Assembly (NCBI GenBank): GCA_002862755.1
Contig: PKDY01000046.1
Span: 62,001-126,000, forward strand
DNA from: Flavobacteriaceae bacterium
GTDB lineage: Bacteria; Bacteroidota; Bacteroidia; Flavobacteriales; Flavobacteriaceae
Reading direction: 5' to 3'
DNA: 64,000 nt
Positions 18,144-25,687 of this stretch are shown here, piece after piece; the stretch's first letter is position 1, and the number at the start of each line of letters is the position of its first letter. Both the position numbers and the translations under genes were made by a program. Under the pieces are notes generated by a model that saw only the letters and a list, made by a program, of their open reading frames with translations, was not told where the DNA came from and did no database searches.

Positions 18144-20333
18144 TTATTTTTTTAATTTAAAATCAGGATGATTTAACTGCCAATAAAAAAATGCAAACAT
18201 ATCTGTCAAATGTTTATAAGATTTTTCAATATTTTGAGATGCACCGTGACCTCCATTAATATCTGCATAAAAAAAAGTTGAATTTAAATCTAAACTATTT
18301 GCTTGTAATTTTGCAGCAAATTTTGCAGGTACCCAAGCAATTACTCTAGAATCATTCATTCCTGCAGTCACAAGAGTTACAGGGTATTTAATTCCTTTTT
18401 TAATATGGTGATAAGGATCCATTTCTAACAATGAATTGAACTCAGCTTCATTTGTAACTGTACCAAATTCTTTTACGTTATTTTGTCCATTTGGAGTGGT
18501 TTCAAAGCGTAGGGTGTTTAATACACCAACGTCAATATAAGCTGCTTTAAATAAATCTGGTCTTTCGGTAATAGCTCTACCTATTAAAATTCCTCCTGCA
18601 CTTCCACCATAAATTGCAATTTTTTCTGGATTAGTATAACCAGCATTAATTAAATATTCAGTTGATGAAATAAAATCTTTCCAAGAGTTTGGTTTTGTTT
18701 CTTTATAACCTCCTTTATGCCATTTGTCACCTTTTTCTCCTCCACCTCTTACATGGGTATAAACAATAATACCTCCATCTATTACCCATTGTAGCATATA
18801 TGGATTAAAATATGGGGAATTAGAGGAACCGTAGGCCCCATAACCAGTTATGTAAGTTCTGTTATGACCGTTTTTAACAATATTTTTGTTGTGAATAATT
18901 GTAACAGGTAAATCAATACTATCGTGAGATTTAATTTCTAATTCTTGTACAACTATATCATTAAAAGAATCATTGTATTTATTAGTATTGAGGTCTTGTA
19001 AGTTGAATTCGTTTTTATCAATGTCAAATTTGTATCTCTCCCTAGATTTTGTCCATCCAGAAATATAAAACCACATATCATCTTTATCACTACCTGATAT
19101 TTTAGATATACTTAATGAACCAGCAACTGATGGAAGTTTAATTTCAGAATACTGATTATTTATATATTTGTATACTTTTGATATAACTCCATTCTTTTTT
19201 GTAGTAAAAATAAATCCATTTTTAATAGAAGTTATTGATCTAAAGTTTTCATTTTCTATTTCATTAATAATAATATTATTACCTGAGAAATTAGGATTGT
19301 CTAAATTGGTTTTACATATTACACTTTTGTTAGACTTTTCTGTGATGTATATAATATCTCGATTTTCTAAAATTACAAAATATTGAATTTTATCTTCTTT
19401 TTTATAAAAAGGCTTCCATGTTAATTTAGATGATATATTATCAGTTTCTGCATAGTAATTATCAACAAATGTTGTTGCCCCACTAACTTTTCCAATTATA
19501 ATTTTATGTTTTTTTGATAAGTAATTAATTAAAGGGAAGTCTTCTTTTTTAATATTTAGTTCAGGGTTGTTTTCTTTAGAAAAAATATCTAAATGCTTAT
19601 TAGTTGAGTCTCCTATTTTATAAAATACAGACTTTGTGTTTTTAATAAAATCTTCTGATTTGTTATCAATATTAGGAATATGAGTATATATAATACCAGA
19701 ATCATCTTCAAGCCACCTTATGCCCCCTAGATCACTTGGCCATGTATTAGTAATTACATAAGGTAAGATCTTTTCAGTTTTAATATCTAGAAAAACTATT
19801 TCAGCAATTTCTTTTCCTCCTTCTGTTAAGGCTAAAGCAATCTTTGTTCCTGTGTTGTTTGGTGCATATGTTGAGATGACCTTCTCAGTTTTATTTTTTC
19901 GGTTATATTCATCTATGTCAAAAACAACTTTTTCTTCTCCATTAAATCCTTTTCTCAGACAGATAAGGTTTTTATTTGATCCAGAGATGAATTTTGTATA
20001 AAAATGTAAATTATTTTTAAGTACCAAAATAGATGAATAAAAATCACCATCATTATCAATGTTTTTGAAACGTTTATATAAACTATCTCTGTTAGATATA
20101 GAATTTAAAATATTTTCAGTATAGTTTGAGTTTTGTGTCATCCAATTTATAACTGATGAATCTTTTAAATTTTCCATGTTTCTATATTCATCAATAATTT
20201 CAATACCATAATACATTTCTTTTTCAGGTATTGATTTAGCATAAGAAATTTGATTTTGACTATAGAGTCTATTGTGATTAATAAAAATAAGTATTAGAAT
20301 TAATATTTTTTGAGACTTATGTTTAATTGACAT
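18144..20333 (-). CDS. Secreted prolyl oligopeptidase family serine peptidase (S9)
   Basis: This 729 aa protein has an N-terminal signal peptide (about residues 1-26, ending in YSQ), a beta-propeller part and a C-terminal alpha/beta-hydrolase domain. The nucleophile is in YGGSAGGILIGRA, the acid in GMNDSRVIAW and the base in NGGHGAS, so the catalytic triad looks complete. Prolyl oligopeptidases cut short proline-containing peptides. Because the gene lies between the precursor/S8 protease genes and the dehydratase genes, on the same strand and with short gaps, it is a candidate maturation protease for the proline-rich core peptide. A housekeeping peptide-digestion role remains possible. It is visibly more A+T-rich than the dehydratase genes. 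Confidence 0.9.
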   Translation of the reverse strand: MSIKHKSQKILILILIFINHNRLYSQNQISYAKSIPEKEMYYGIEIIDEYRNMENLKDSSVINWMTQNSNYTENILNSISNRDSLYKRFKNIDNDGDFYSSILVLKNNLHFYTKFISGSNKNLICLRKGFNGEEKVVFDIDEYNRKNKTEKVISTYAPNNTGTKIALALTEGGKEIAEIVFLDIKTEKILPYVITNTWPSDLGGIRWLEDDSGIIYTHIPNIDNKSEDFIKNTKSVFYKIGDSTNKHLDIFSKENNPELNIKKEDFPLINYLSKKHKIIIGKVSGATTFVDNYYAETDNISSKLTWKPFYKKEDKIQYFVILENRDIIYITEKSNKSVICKTNLDNPNFSGNNIIINEIENENFRSITSIKNGFIFTTKKNGVISKVYKYINNQYSEIKLPSVAGSLSISKISGSDKDDMWFYISGWTKSRERYKFDIDKNEFNLQDLNTNKYNDSFNDIVVQELEIKSHDSIDLPVTIIHNKNIVKNGHNRTYITGYGAYGSSNSPYFNPYMLQWVIDGGIIVYTHVRGGGEKGDKWHKGGYKETKPNSWKDFISSTEYLINAGYTNPEKIAIYGGSAGGILIGRAITERPDLFKAAYIDVGVLNTLRFETTPNGQNNVKEFGTVTNEAEFNSLLEMDPYHHIKKGIKYPVTLVTAGMNDSRVIAWVPAKFAAKLQANSLDLNSTFFYADINGGHGASQNIEKSYKHLTDMFAFFYWQLNHPDFKLKK

Positions 20334-20343
20334 ATAAATTATA

Positions 20344-21999
20344 TTATTTGTTTTTTGTTAATTCCTCTGCCATTTTCATAGCATTATAGGTGTTTAAAAT
20401 TTTACCCGATTTACATAATTCAGAAAAAGGCACCATTTCGTTTTTAGTTCCAGGTTTAACCACTTTTTTATCGATAGTAATCCCTGATTCTACTATTATT
20501 TTTTTTACTTCTTGTACTGTTAGATTGGGGTAGTATAACCAGATTAAAGCAGCCGTTCCTGAAACCATAGGAGCTGCTAAAGATGTTCCAGAATCATATG
20601 TATATTGATTATCCGGAATAGCGACGTAAATGTCTTCTCCAGGAGCAAATATATCTACATTGTTTTTTCCATAATTCGAATAAGGAGTAACCAAAGTACT
20701 ATCTATTCTTTTGGAAGTAGAACCAACCGTGATTAGGTTTTGAGTTAATTCAGTATTATTTAGATAACTAAAATCGGTAGGATAAAATGGGGTTACGTCA
20801 ATATTAGACGATGCATTGCCAGAAGTGTGTACTACTAAAACATTTCTTTTTTCTGCATATTGTAAGGCTTGTGTTACAATATCTTGATCTAAGGAAAATT
20901 GTTTTGAAAAAGACATGTTGATTACCTTGGCACCATTATCAACAGCATAATAAATTGCGTTTGCGATATCCTTATCATATTCATCGCCAAATGGAGAAAT
21001 GATTAAAGGCATGATATAGATGTTATTGTGAAATCCTTTTACGCCTTTGTAATTATTTCGATTTCCAATAAGCACACTAGAAACTTTTGTATTATGAGAG
21101 TTTAACCTTTGATCAGAATTTAAATTGTTATTACCATATCCTTTTTCTAATTGATAATTTTTAATTTTTTTCCTGTCATCATAATTTAAATTTAATAATT
21201 TATGTACAATAGAATCATTATGCTGGCTAGAACTTTTCATTCCTTCAATGGTAAAGTTGTACCTTTTTATCATTCTCATATAATAAATTAAATCTGAAAA
21301 AGTTCTTTCAGAGGGTACATCATAATCTACTCTTTCTGCAAAGCGTTTTTCAACGCCTTTATGTAATTGATATAAACTGTCTAATTGTTTAAAAGTATAG
21401 TCATCATTAGGGAAATAGTAATGTAAAGTATCTTTTGCAGGGTAATAGGCAGAAATAAGTACATTTTCTTCTTTCAAATATCTTTCGTAATATTTTTTAT
21501 CGTCTAAATATTTTTCAAAGGCTCTCTTATACTCTCTATAGATTGGTTTGTTTTGTAATTGGATTGTATCTTTATTTTCAAAATCATATTTATATTTTTT
21601 AAGAATCCGTACAAATTCAAAATTTACAAAGGCTTGTAAATTACTATCACCAACTCCGATAAAGTTCCATCCATTCGTGTCATCAATATAACCATTTTTG
21701 TCGTCGTCTAAACCATTATTGGGAATTTCATTTTGATTGACCCAAAATTTCCCTTTTAAATCTTCATGATTGATATCAATTTGTGAATCGATAGTTGCAA
21801 CTATAATTTTATTTTTTGTATTCTTAAAATCTTCTTGATACCATTTGTTTAAAGAAATACCGTATACGGAGTCTTGGATGTAATCTTTATGTTGCCATAA
21901 GATTAAAGTATCTGCATTTTTTTTTACTTCATGTTGTATTTTTAAAGGCTTACAGTTACAAAATAATAGAAGCATAATTAAAATTACAGATACTTTCAT
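20344..21999 (-). CDS. S8 family subtilisin-like serine protease, lipoprotein
   Basis: This 551 aa subtilase has a lipoprotein-like N-terminus (MKVSVILIMLLLFCNC). The triad is Asp71 in ATIDSQID, His302 in NSHNTKVSS and Ser473 in YDSGTSLAAPMVSG, with the oxyanion Asn395 in HTSGNAS. The Asp-His spacing of about 230 residues holds a large, Lys/Tyr-rich, hydrophilic insertion, and the His motif departs from the usual HGTHVAG. S8 proteases of this type are common in Bacteroidota lanthipeptide loci, where leader removal is the supposed role. The gene is 21 nt downstream of the precursor gene and 10 nt upstream of the S9 gene, so the set is an operon. Confidence 0.9.
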   Translation of the reverse strand: MKVSVILIMLLLFCNCKPLKIQHEVKKNADTLILWQHKDYIQDSVYGISLNKWYQEDFKNTKNKIIVATIDSQIDINHEDLKGKFWVNQNEIPNNGLDDDKNGYIDDTNGWNFIGVGDSNLQAFVNFEFVRILKKYKYDFENKDTIQLQNKPIYREYKRAFEKYLDDKKYYERYLKEENVLISAYYPAKDTLHYYFPNDDYTFKQLDSLYQLHKGVEKRFAERVDYDVPSERTFSDLIYYMRMIKRYNFTIEGMKSSSQHNDSIVHKLLNLNYDDRKKIKNYQLEKGYGNNNLNSDQRLNSHNTKVSSVLIGNRNNYKGVKGFHNNIYIMPLIISPFGDEYDKDIANAIYYAVDNGAKVINMSFSKQFSLDQDIVTQALQYAEKRNVLVVHTSGNASSNIDVTPFYPTDFSYLNNTELTQNLITVGSTSKRIDSTLVTPYSNYGKNNVDIFAPGEDIYVAIPDNQYTYDSGTSLAAPMVSGTAALIWLYYPNLTVQEVKKIIVESGITIDKKVVKPGTKNEMVPFSELCKSGKILNTYNAMKMAEELTKNK

Positions 22000-22020
22000 A
22001 AAATTAAATTTTAAAGTTTA

Positions 22021-22224
22021 TTATCTTGGATTACATAAAATACCTGAATCACTATCTGGATCAACTGGTATATTGGGATCATTAGTGTCGATAGGTTTTT
22101 GAGGAGGTTTAGTATCTGTATTAGTGTTAGCTCCATTTGAACCACCATAGATTTTATTAGCATTATTTAATTTAGCTAATTGAAATTTTTCAAAATCAAA
22201 TTTTTTTAATTTTTTTTCTTTCAT
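22021..22224 (-). CDS. Putative class I lanthipeptide-like precursor peptide
   Basis: This 67 aa peptide is Lys-rich at the start (MKEKKLKKFDFEKFQLAKLN) and has a double-glycine-type junction KIYGG at about residues 24-28. That is the usual leader pattern of Bacteroidota class I lanthipeptide precursors. The inferred core of about 39 residues starts SNGANTNTDTKPP and ends SGILCNPR. It is rich in Thr, Ser, Asp, Asn and Pro and has only one cysteine. It is the first gene of the minus-strand operon that encodes two proteases and a split dehydratase, which supports the call. With one Cys and no LanC, at most one thioether ring is possible; the product may be mainly dehydrated or linear. Confidence 0.8.
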   Translation of the reverse strand: MKEKKLKKFDFEKFQLAKLNNANKIYGGSNGANTNTDTKPPQKPIDTNDPNIPVDPDSDSGILCNPR

Positions 22225-22250
22225 TTTTTTTAATTTTTATTTTTGATTCA

Positions 22251-22258
22251 CAAATATA
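22251..22258 (-). promoter_or_regulatory. -7 box of the precursor-peptide operon
   Basis: On the minus strand this reads TATATTTG, a match to TAnnTTTG, 26 nt before the precursor start codon. The shared operator-like box lies about 33 nt further upstream. Confidence 0.6.
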
Positions 22259-22280
22259 AATTAGAAATATAATCCTATAA

Positions 22281-22317
22281 TATAAACAATTTGAAAACGT
22301 TGTCGATATTCATGAAT
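22281..22317 (-). promoter_or_regulatory. Operator-like box 2, upstream of the precursor gene
   Basis: On the minus strand this reads ATTCATGAATATCGAC followed, six bases on, by TTTTCA and TTTATA. It aligns with the two longer direct-repeat copies at 24131-24175 and 28395-28439, sharing ATTCRTGAATWTCGAC and the spacing to the T-rich part. It is the likely binding site of the adjacent TPR-AraC regulator (inference). Confidence 0.55.
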
Positions 22318-22331
22318 TACGCGTTTTTCTT

Positions 22332-24047
22332 TTAATTAATTATTTGATTTTCAGTCTCTTTCATGTTTTTTATTTCTTTTATAAAATAGGAAGGTTTTAT
22401 ACCTGTTCTTTTAAAAAATGCTTTGGAAAACGATTCAGAGGTATTAAAACCAGCTTCTTCTGCTATCGCTGCAATGGTAAATTTTCTCAAATCTTTATTG
22501 TTTTTTAATTCTTCAATAATGAAATCAACTCTCAAGTCATTAATATAATTAGAAAAGCTTTTACCTTTTTCAGAATTTATTACAACTGAAAGATATTTTG
22601 AATTTGTATTAAAAATTTTAGATAAACTCTGAATAGTAATGTTTGCTTTTAAAAAATATTTGCCATCTTCAAAAGAAATTAACTGTTTTGAAATATTCGA
22701 TAGTATTTCATCAGAAATTATAGAATTACTACTTTCTCTAATTATGTTTGTATCTGGAATTTTGTTATTTTTTTCAAAATCAGATTTTTCTAACATGAGT
22801 TTTTTAAATCGGTTTTTATATTCCTTTTTTAATTTTTGTTGCTTATATATAAATATAAGACATAGAATTGTAATTATTATAAAAATAATTAGGATCCAAT
22901 TGTTTTTTTTATTTATGCTGTTAAGTTCGTTAATGATTGTTTCTTTTTCTCTTATTAAGTTAGGAATATCATATTCTTTGCTTAGTTTTTTTGATAATCC
23001 TTTGTAATTCACCTGAAAAATGCTATCTATACTCATTAGCGTATTAAGATAAGTTAACTGTTTTTCAGTATTTCCTTTTTCTTTATAATAATTTATTAAA
23101 TAACGATATCCATCTACAAATTCTGGATTTATGTATTTTATTTGTTTATGTATGCTATCTATTTTTTCATAATAAATGGTAGCAGTGTCTTTTTTGTTTA
23201 ATCCTTCATAAGATTTTCCATAATAATAATAAGATGCTATTTGGTTCATTTTATTATCGAAGTTAATCATAATATGTAAAGCTTTATTAATACTGTCTAT
23301 TGCAGCATTATAATCTTTCTTTAAACATAATGTTGCACCTTCATTTAAAATGAAACAACCTTTAAGTCTTTCATTATTATTTTTAATAGACTCTTTATAC
23401 CCTAATTTGTTATAGTATGAAGAAGAATCTAATTGCGTTAATGCTCTATGAGCATCTGCAATAGCAAATGTGAGGTTTAGATATGTTGCATAATATTTTT
23501 TTTTCTTTTCTTTATTTCTTTTGTAAAAGGAGTAACATTGTTTATATAATTGTAGAGCCTCAGCAATTTCTCCCATATCTTCAGATTTAATTAGAGCAAT
23601 TGAAAATTTAGCTTCATAAAAATAGTTGGTATCATTCGTTTTTTTTGACAAATTTTCAAGATTTATATAGGTTTCAATTGCTTTTCCAAAATCTCTTGTA
23701 TTATCTAATTTATTAGCTTTTTCGAAATAAGCTATTTTTAAATCTTTTATATTATTGACTTTCTTTGAATATAAAATGACACTATCTAAATATTTTATTG
23801 ATTCATAAGGATCACTAATTAAAGATTTCATGTAATAACCTTTAGGTCGTAATGAATCATTATTTTCAAGTTTAGCTTTGAGTAAATATAAATCTGAAAA
23901 TTTTCTTTGTGATTTTAAATCTTTAGAATTTTGAAGAAATCCTTTTTTTAACTCATCATAACTCATTTTTTTTAAATCCATTTCACTTACTTGTCCAGAA
24001 GACAATTGAAATAAGAATAATAAACTAAGTAGAATGATTTTTTTCAT
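22332..24047 (-). CDS. Membrane-anchored TPR-AraC family transcriptional regulator
   Basis: This 571 aa regulator has a signal peptide (about residues 1-18), a helical TPR-like region (about 30-360), one membrane segment (NWILIIFIIITILCLIFIY, about 380-398) and a cytoplasmic C-terminal AraC/XylS helix-turn-helix domain. The last includes FTIAAIAEEAGFNTSESFSKAF and RTGIKPSYF at about 520-560. Such proteins sense something in the periplasm with the TPR part and act on DNA directly. It lies just upstream of the RiPP precursor gene on the same strand, separated by a 107 nt gap with an operator-like box, and another box lies about 85 nt upstream of its own start. Control of this locus is the obvious hypothesis. 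Confidence 0.88.
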   Translation of the reverse strand: MKKIILLSLLFLFQLSSGQVSEMDLKKMSYDELKKGFLQNSKDLKSQRKFSDLYLLKAKLENNDSLRPKGYYMKSLISDPYESIKYLDSVILYSKKVNNIKDLKIAYFEKANKLDNTRDFGKAIETYINLENLSKKTNDTNYFYEAKFSIALIKSEDMGEIAEALQLYKQCYSFYKRNKEKKKKYYATYLNLTFAIADAHRALTQLDSSSYYNKLGYKESIKNNNERLKGCFILNEGATLCLKKDYNAAIDSINKALHIMINFDNKMNQIASYYYYGKSYEGLNKKDTATIYYEKIDSIHKQIKYINPEFVDGYRYLINYYKEKGNTEKQLTYLNTLMSIDSIFQVNYKGLSKKLSKEYDIPNLIREKETIINELNSINKKNNWILIIFIIITILCLIFIYKQQKLKKEYKNRFKKLMLEKSDFEKNNKIPDTNIIRESSNSIISDEILSNISKQLISFEDGKYFLKANITIQSLSKIFNTNSKYLSVVINSEKGKSFSNYINDLRVDFIIEELKNNKDLRKFTIAAIAEEAGFNTSESFSKAFFKRTGIKPSYFIKEIKNMKETENQIIN

Positions 24048-24130
24048 TGGAATTAGATGGCGTATTTGTTTGAATTTTGAAGTTGTAAATATCTACTTTT
24101 TCCTTTATATGAAAATAATATTCTCTATAA

Positions 24131-24175
24131 ATTCCTGAAATACCAGTCGAAATTCACGAATGTCGAGTTACATTG
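24131..24175. repeat. 45 bp direct repeat / operator-like box 1
   Basis: This copy matches the one at 28395-28439 at 40 of 45 positions by my hand alignment. It contains an imperfect palindrome, TCGAAATTCACGAATGTCGA (24147-24166). Both copies have the same orientation and flank the small-protein/GLPGLI/barrel module. Confidence 0.75.
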
Positions 24176-24244
24176 CTTGCACACCTTAAAAAACACTGTT
24201 AGATTTGAATCAGAGAAATAAGGAAATTTTAGCACCTCATTTTT

Positions 24245-24388
24245 TCAAAGGTAGTTGGCCACTATATTGGGATTGATTCAGCTGATAGTAACCCATAAAA
24301 AAGACGAGCAAAATAGGAATGGATAGATTTTCTAAAACAAAACTATCAAACAAGAATAAAGAAAGAGTTGGCTTTTTCTTGTTTTACG
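24245..24388 (-). pseudogene. Possible decayed minus-strand coding remnant
   Basis: A minus-strand frame of about 48 codons without an upstream start reads ...LSIPILLVFFMGYYQLNQ... and ends at a TGA at 24245. It looks more protein-like than random A+T-rich DNA, with a hydrophobic stretch and then a polar tail, but I cannot assign a family. It could be the tail of a deleted gene. Confidence 0.25.
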
Positions 24389-24399
24389 AAGTACCAACT

Positions 24400-24451
24400 A
24401 AAAAAAACAGTCCTGCCTAATTATGTTTTGACGAACACCTAGTAGGACTGT
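24400..24451 (-). terminator. Orphan terminator-like hairpin, minus strand
   Basis: The inverted repeat ACAGTCCT / AGGACTGT (24407-24414, 24444-24451) is followed on the minus strand by seven to eight T residues. It points away from any minus-strand gene, since the genes to its right are on the plus strand. Confidence 0.45.
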
Positions 24452-24477
24452 GATTAATTTAATTAAAGAACAAATTT

Positions 24478-24708
24478 ATGAAAAAAGTAATTTTTAGTTT
24501 AGTATTTTTAATGATGACTTCATTGTGGTCATTTGCAAATACAAATAGTGGACAAATTTTGGATCCAAGTTGTGAAGAAGCTATGTTTGATGCTATGGAG
24601 TGGGCTTTGGAAGAAAACTTTGATGATCAAACTGTAAGTTATATTGGAAACTGGGCGTATGCGAATTGTTGGTTAAGACAAAATTCGGAATTAAACCCTT
24701 CTTTTTAA
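24478..24708 (+). CDS. Small secreted two-cysteine protein A
   Basis: This 76 aa protein has a signal peptide (MKKVIFSLVFLMMTSLWSFA, cleavage likely near residue 20) and a mature part of about 55 residues. The mature part has the pattern C-x3-MFDAM-E-WA...GNWAYANCWL and exactly two cysteines, about 31 residues apart. The next gene encodes a paralogue with the same pattern. The family is not known to me. The two cysteines suggest one disulfide after export. With the paralogue, a GLPGLI protein and an outer-membrane barrel following on the same strand, it is probably the substrate or cargo of that module (inference). Confidence 0.75.
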   Translation: MKKVIFSLVFLMMTSLWSFANTNSGQILDPSCEEAMFDAMEWALEENFDDQTVSYIGNWAYANCWLRQNSELNPSF

Positions 24709-24725
24709 TTTATTAGGTCATGATT

Positions 24726-24965
24726 ATGAAAAAAATAGTTTTAAGTACGCTTATTTTTGTTTCGTTGTCTTCTTTTACTACAAGATTAACATCACAACAA
24801 GTAGCGGTAGGTTATTGTGATGATAGGATGTTTGATGCTATGGATTGGGCCGCAGAGGCTGGATTAGATGATCAACAAATTGCAAATGCTGGAAATGCTG
24901 CATATGCAGAATGTTGGTTAATGAATAGAAACCTAATAAGAGATTCTGGTCAAGGAGTTGATTAA
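24726..24965 (+). CDS. Small secreted two-cysteine protein B (paralogue of A)
   Basis: This 79 aa protein (81 if the Met two codons earlier is used) has a signal peptide starting MKKIVLSTLIFVSLSSF. The mature part carries C-D-D-R-MFDAMDWAAE...GNAAYAECWL, matching protein A at both cysteines and at the MFDAM, W-A and G-N-x-A-Y-A-x-C-W-L positions. It starts 17 nt after the stop of gene A. The pair is clearly a tandem duplication that has diverged in the rest of the sequence. The function is unknown. The terminator-like repeat GGGG...CCCC just after it (24974-24991) may limit transcription into the GLPGLI gene. Confidence 0.75.
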   Translation: MKKIVLSTLIFVSLSSFTTRLTSQQVAVGYCDDRMFDAMDWAAEAGLDDQQIANAGNAAYAECWLMNRNLIRDSGQGVD

Positions 24966-24972
24966 AATGAAA

Positions 24973-24994
24973 ACAGGGGGCAATGTCCCCTGTT
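24973..24994 (+). terminator. Short GC-rich hairpin after the two-cysteine proteins
   Basis: ACAGGGGGCAATGTCCCCTGT forms a compact stem-loop (ACAGGGG / CCCCTGT) in an otherwise A+T-rich gap and is followed by TAAATAAAA, not a T-run. It is more likely an attenuator or mRNA end-protecting structure than a strong terminator. Confidence 0.45.
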
Positions 24995-25003
24995 AAATAA
25001 AAT

Positions 25004-25687
25004 ATGATGAAAAATAAATTTATACTACTATTTGTACTATTTGCTATAACTACTGTTGTTTCTCAAAATAATGTAGCAAAATATAATGTTCTTTTTAAAG
25101 TTCAAAATCCAAAAAGAGAGTCGGCTTTTTTTGATAAAATTACTGAGGCTTCTAAAAATCTTGAATTTGAATTAGTTTTTAATGATAGTGTTTCGTTTTT
25201 TTCAATTTCAAAAAAAATGATTTTAGATGACAGAAGTTTTGAAAAAGCTGCTTCTAAAATAATAAGTAAAGGAGATTATTTATATAAAAAAGATAACTCT
25301 TCATTTTATGTTATAAATGATAATCTTTATTATGAAAAGAAAAAAGACTCTTCAGATTGGAATATAACTACTGAAGCTAAGGTAATACAAAATTTAACCT
25401 GTTATAAAGCGACTAAAATTAAAAAAGTGACCAATCAGAGAGGAACTTTTAATCATGAAATTACAGCATGGTTTTGCCCTGAAATTCCTTTTAGTTATGG
25501 GCCTAACGAGTATAATGGTTTGCCTGGTTTGATAGTTGAATTAATTGAAATGCCTGCCACTCATTTTGTGTTAAAATCAATTACTTTTCATAAAGACAAT
25601 ACAGAAATTCTTCAATTGAATAAATTGAAAGAAATTGATGAAAAAGCCTATTATGATGCTATTAAAGCTAATTTGCCTGAAAGATAA
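25004..25687 (+). CDS. GLPGLI family protein
   Basis: This 227 aa exported protein has a signal peptide (about residues 1-20, ending in VVSQ) and carries the family-defining motif in YGPNEYNGLPGLIVEL at about residues 164-179. GLPGLI proteins are Bacteroidota-specific, of unknown function, and are very often encoded beside TonB-type outer-membrane barrels. That is the case here: its TAA is directly followed by the ATG of the barrel gene with no gap, so the two are translationally coupled. The start could equally be the second ATG, one codon later. Confidence 0.93.
   Translation: MMKNKFILLFVLFAITTVVSQNNVAKYNVLFKVQNPKRESAFFDKITEASKNLEFELVFNDSVSFFSISKKMILDDRSFEKAASKIISKGDYLYKKDNSSFYVINDNLYYEKKKDSSDWNITTEAKVIQNLTCYKATKIKKVTNQRGTFNHEITAWFCPEIPFSYGPNEYNGLPGLIVELIEMPATHFVLKSITFHKDNTEILQLNKLKEIDEKAYYDAIKANLPER

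Larger units (their letters stand above)
24048..24477. other. 430 bp intergenic region between the AraC regulator and the small secreted proteins
   Basis: It holds operator-like box 1 (24131-24175), a minus-strand reading-frame remnant of about 48 codons (24245-24388) and a hairpin with a minus-strand T-tract (24400-24451). The regulator and the small-protein genes diverge from it. I see no canonical TAnnTTTG box correctly placed for the regulator. Confidence 0.6.

Noticed and set aside
22639-23007. 122 aa plus-strand ORF
   Set aside because: It is a shadow inside the TPR-AraC regulator gene, whose domains are clear.
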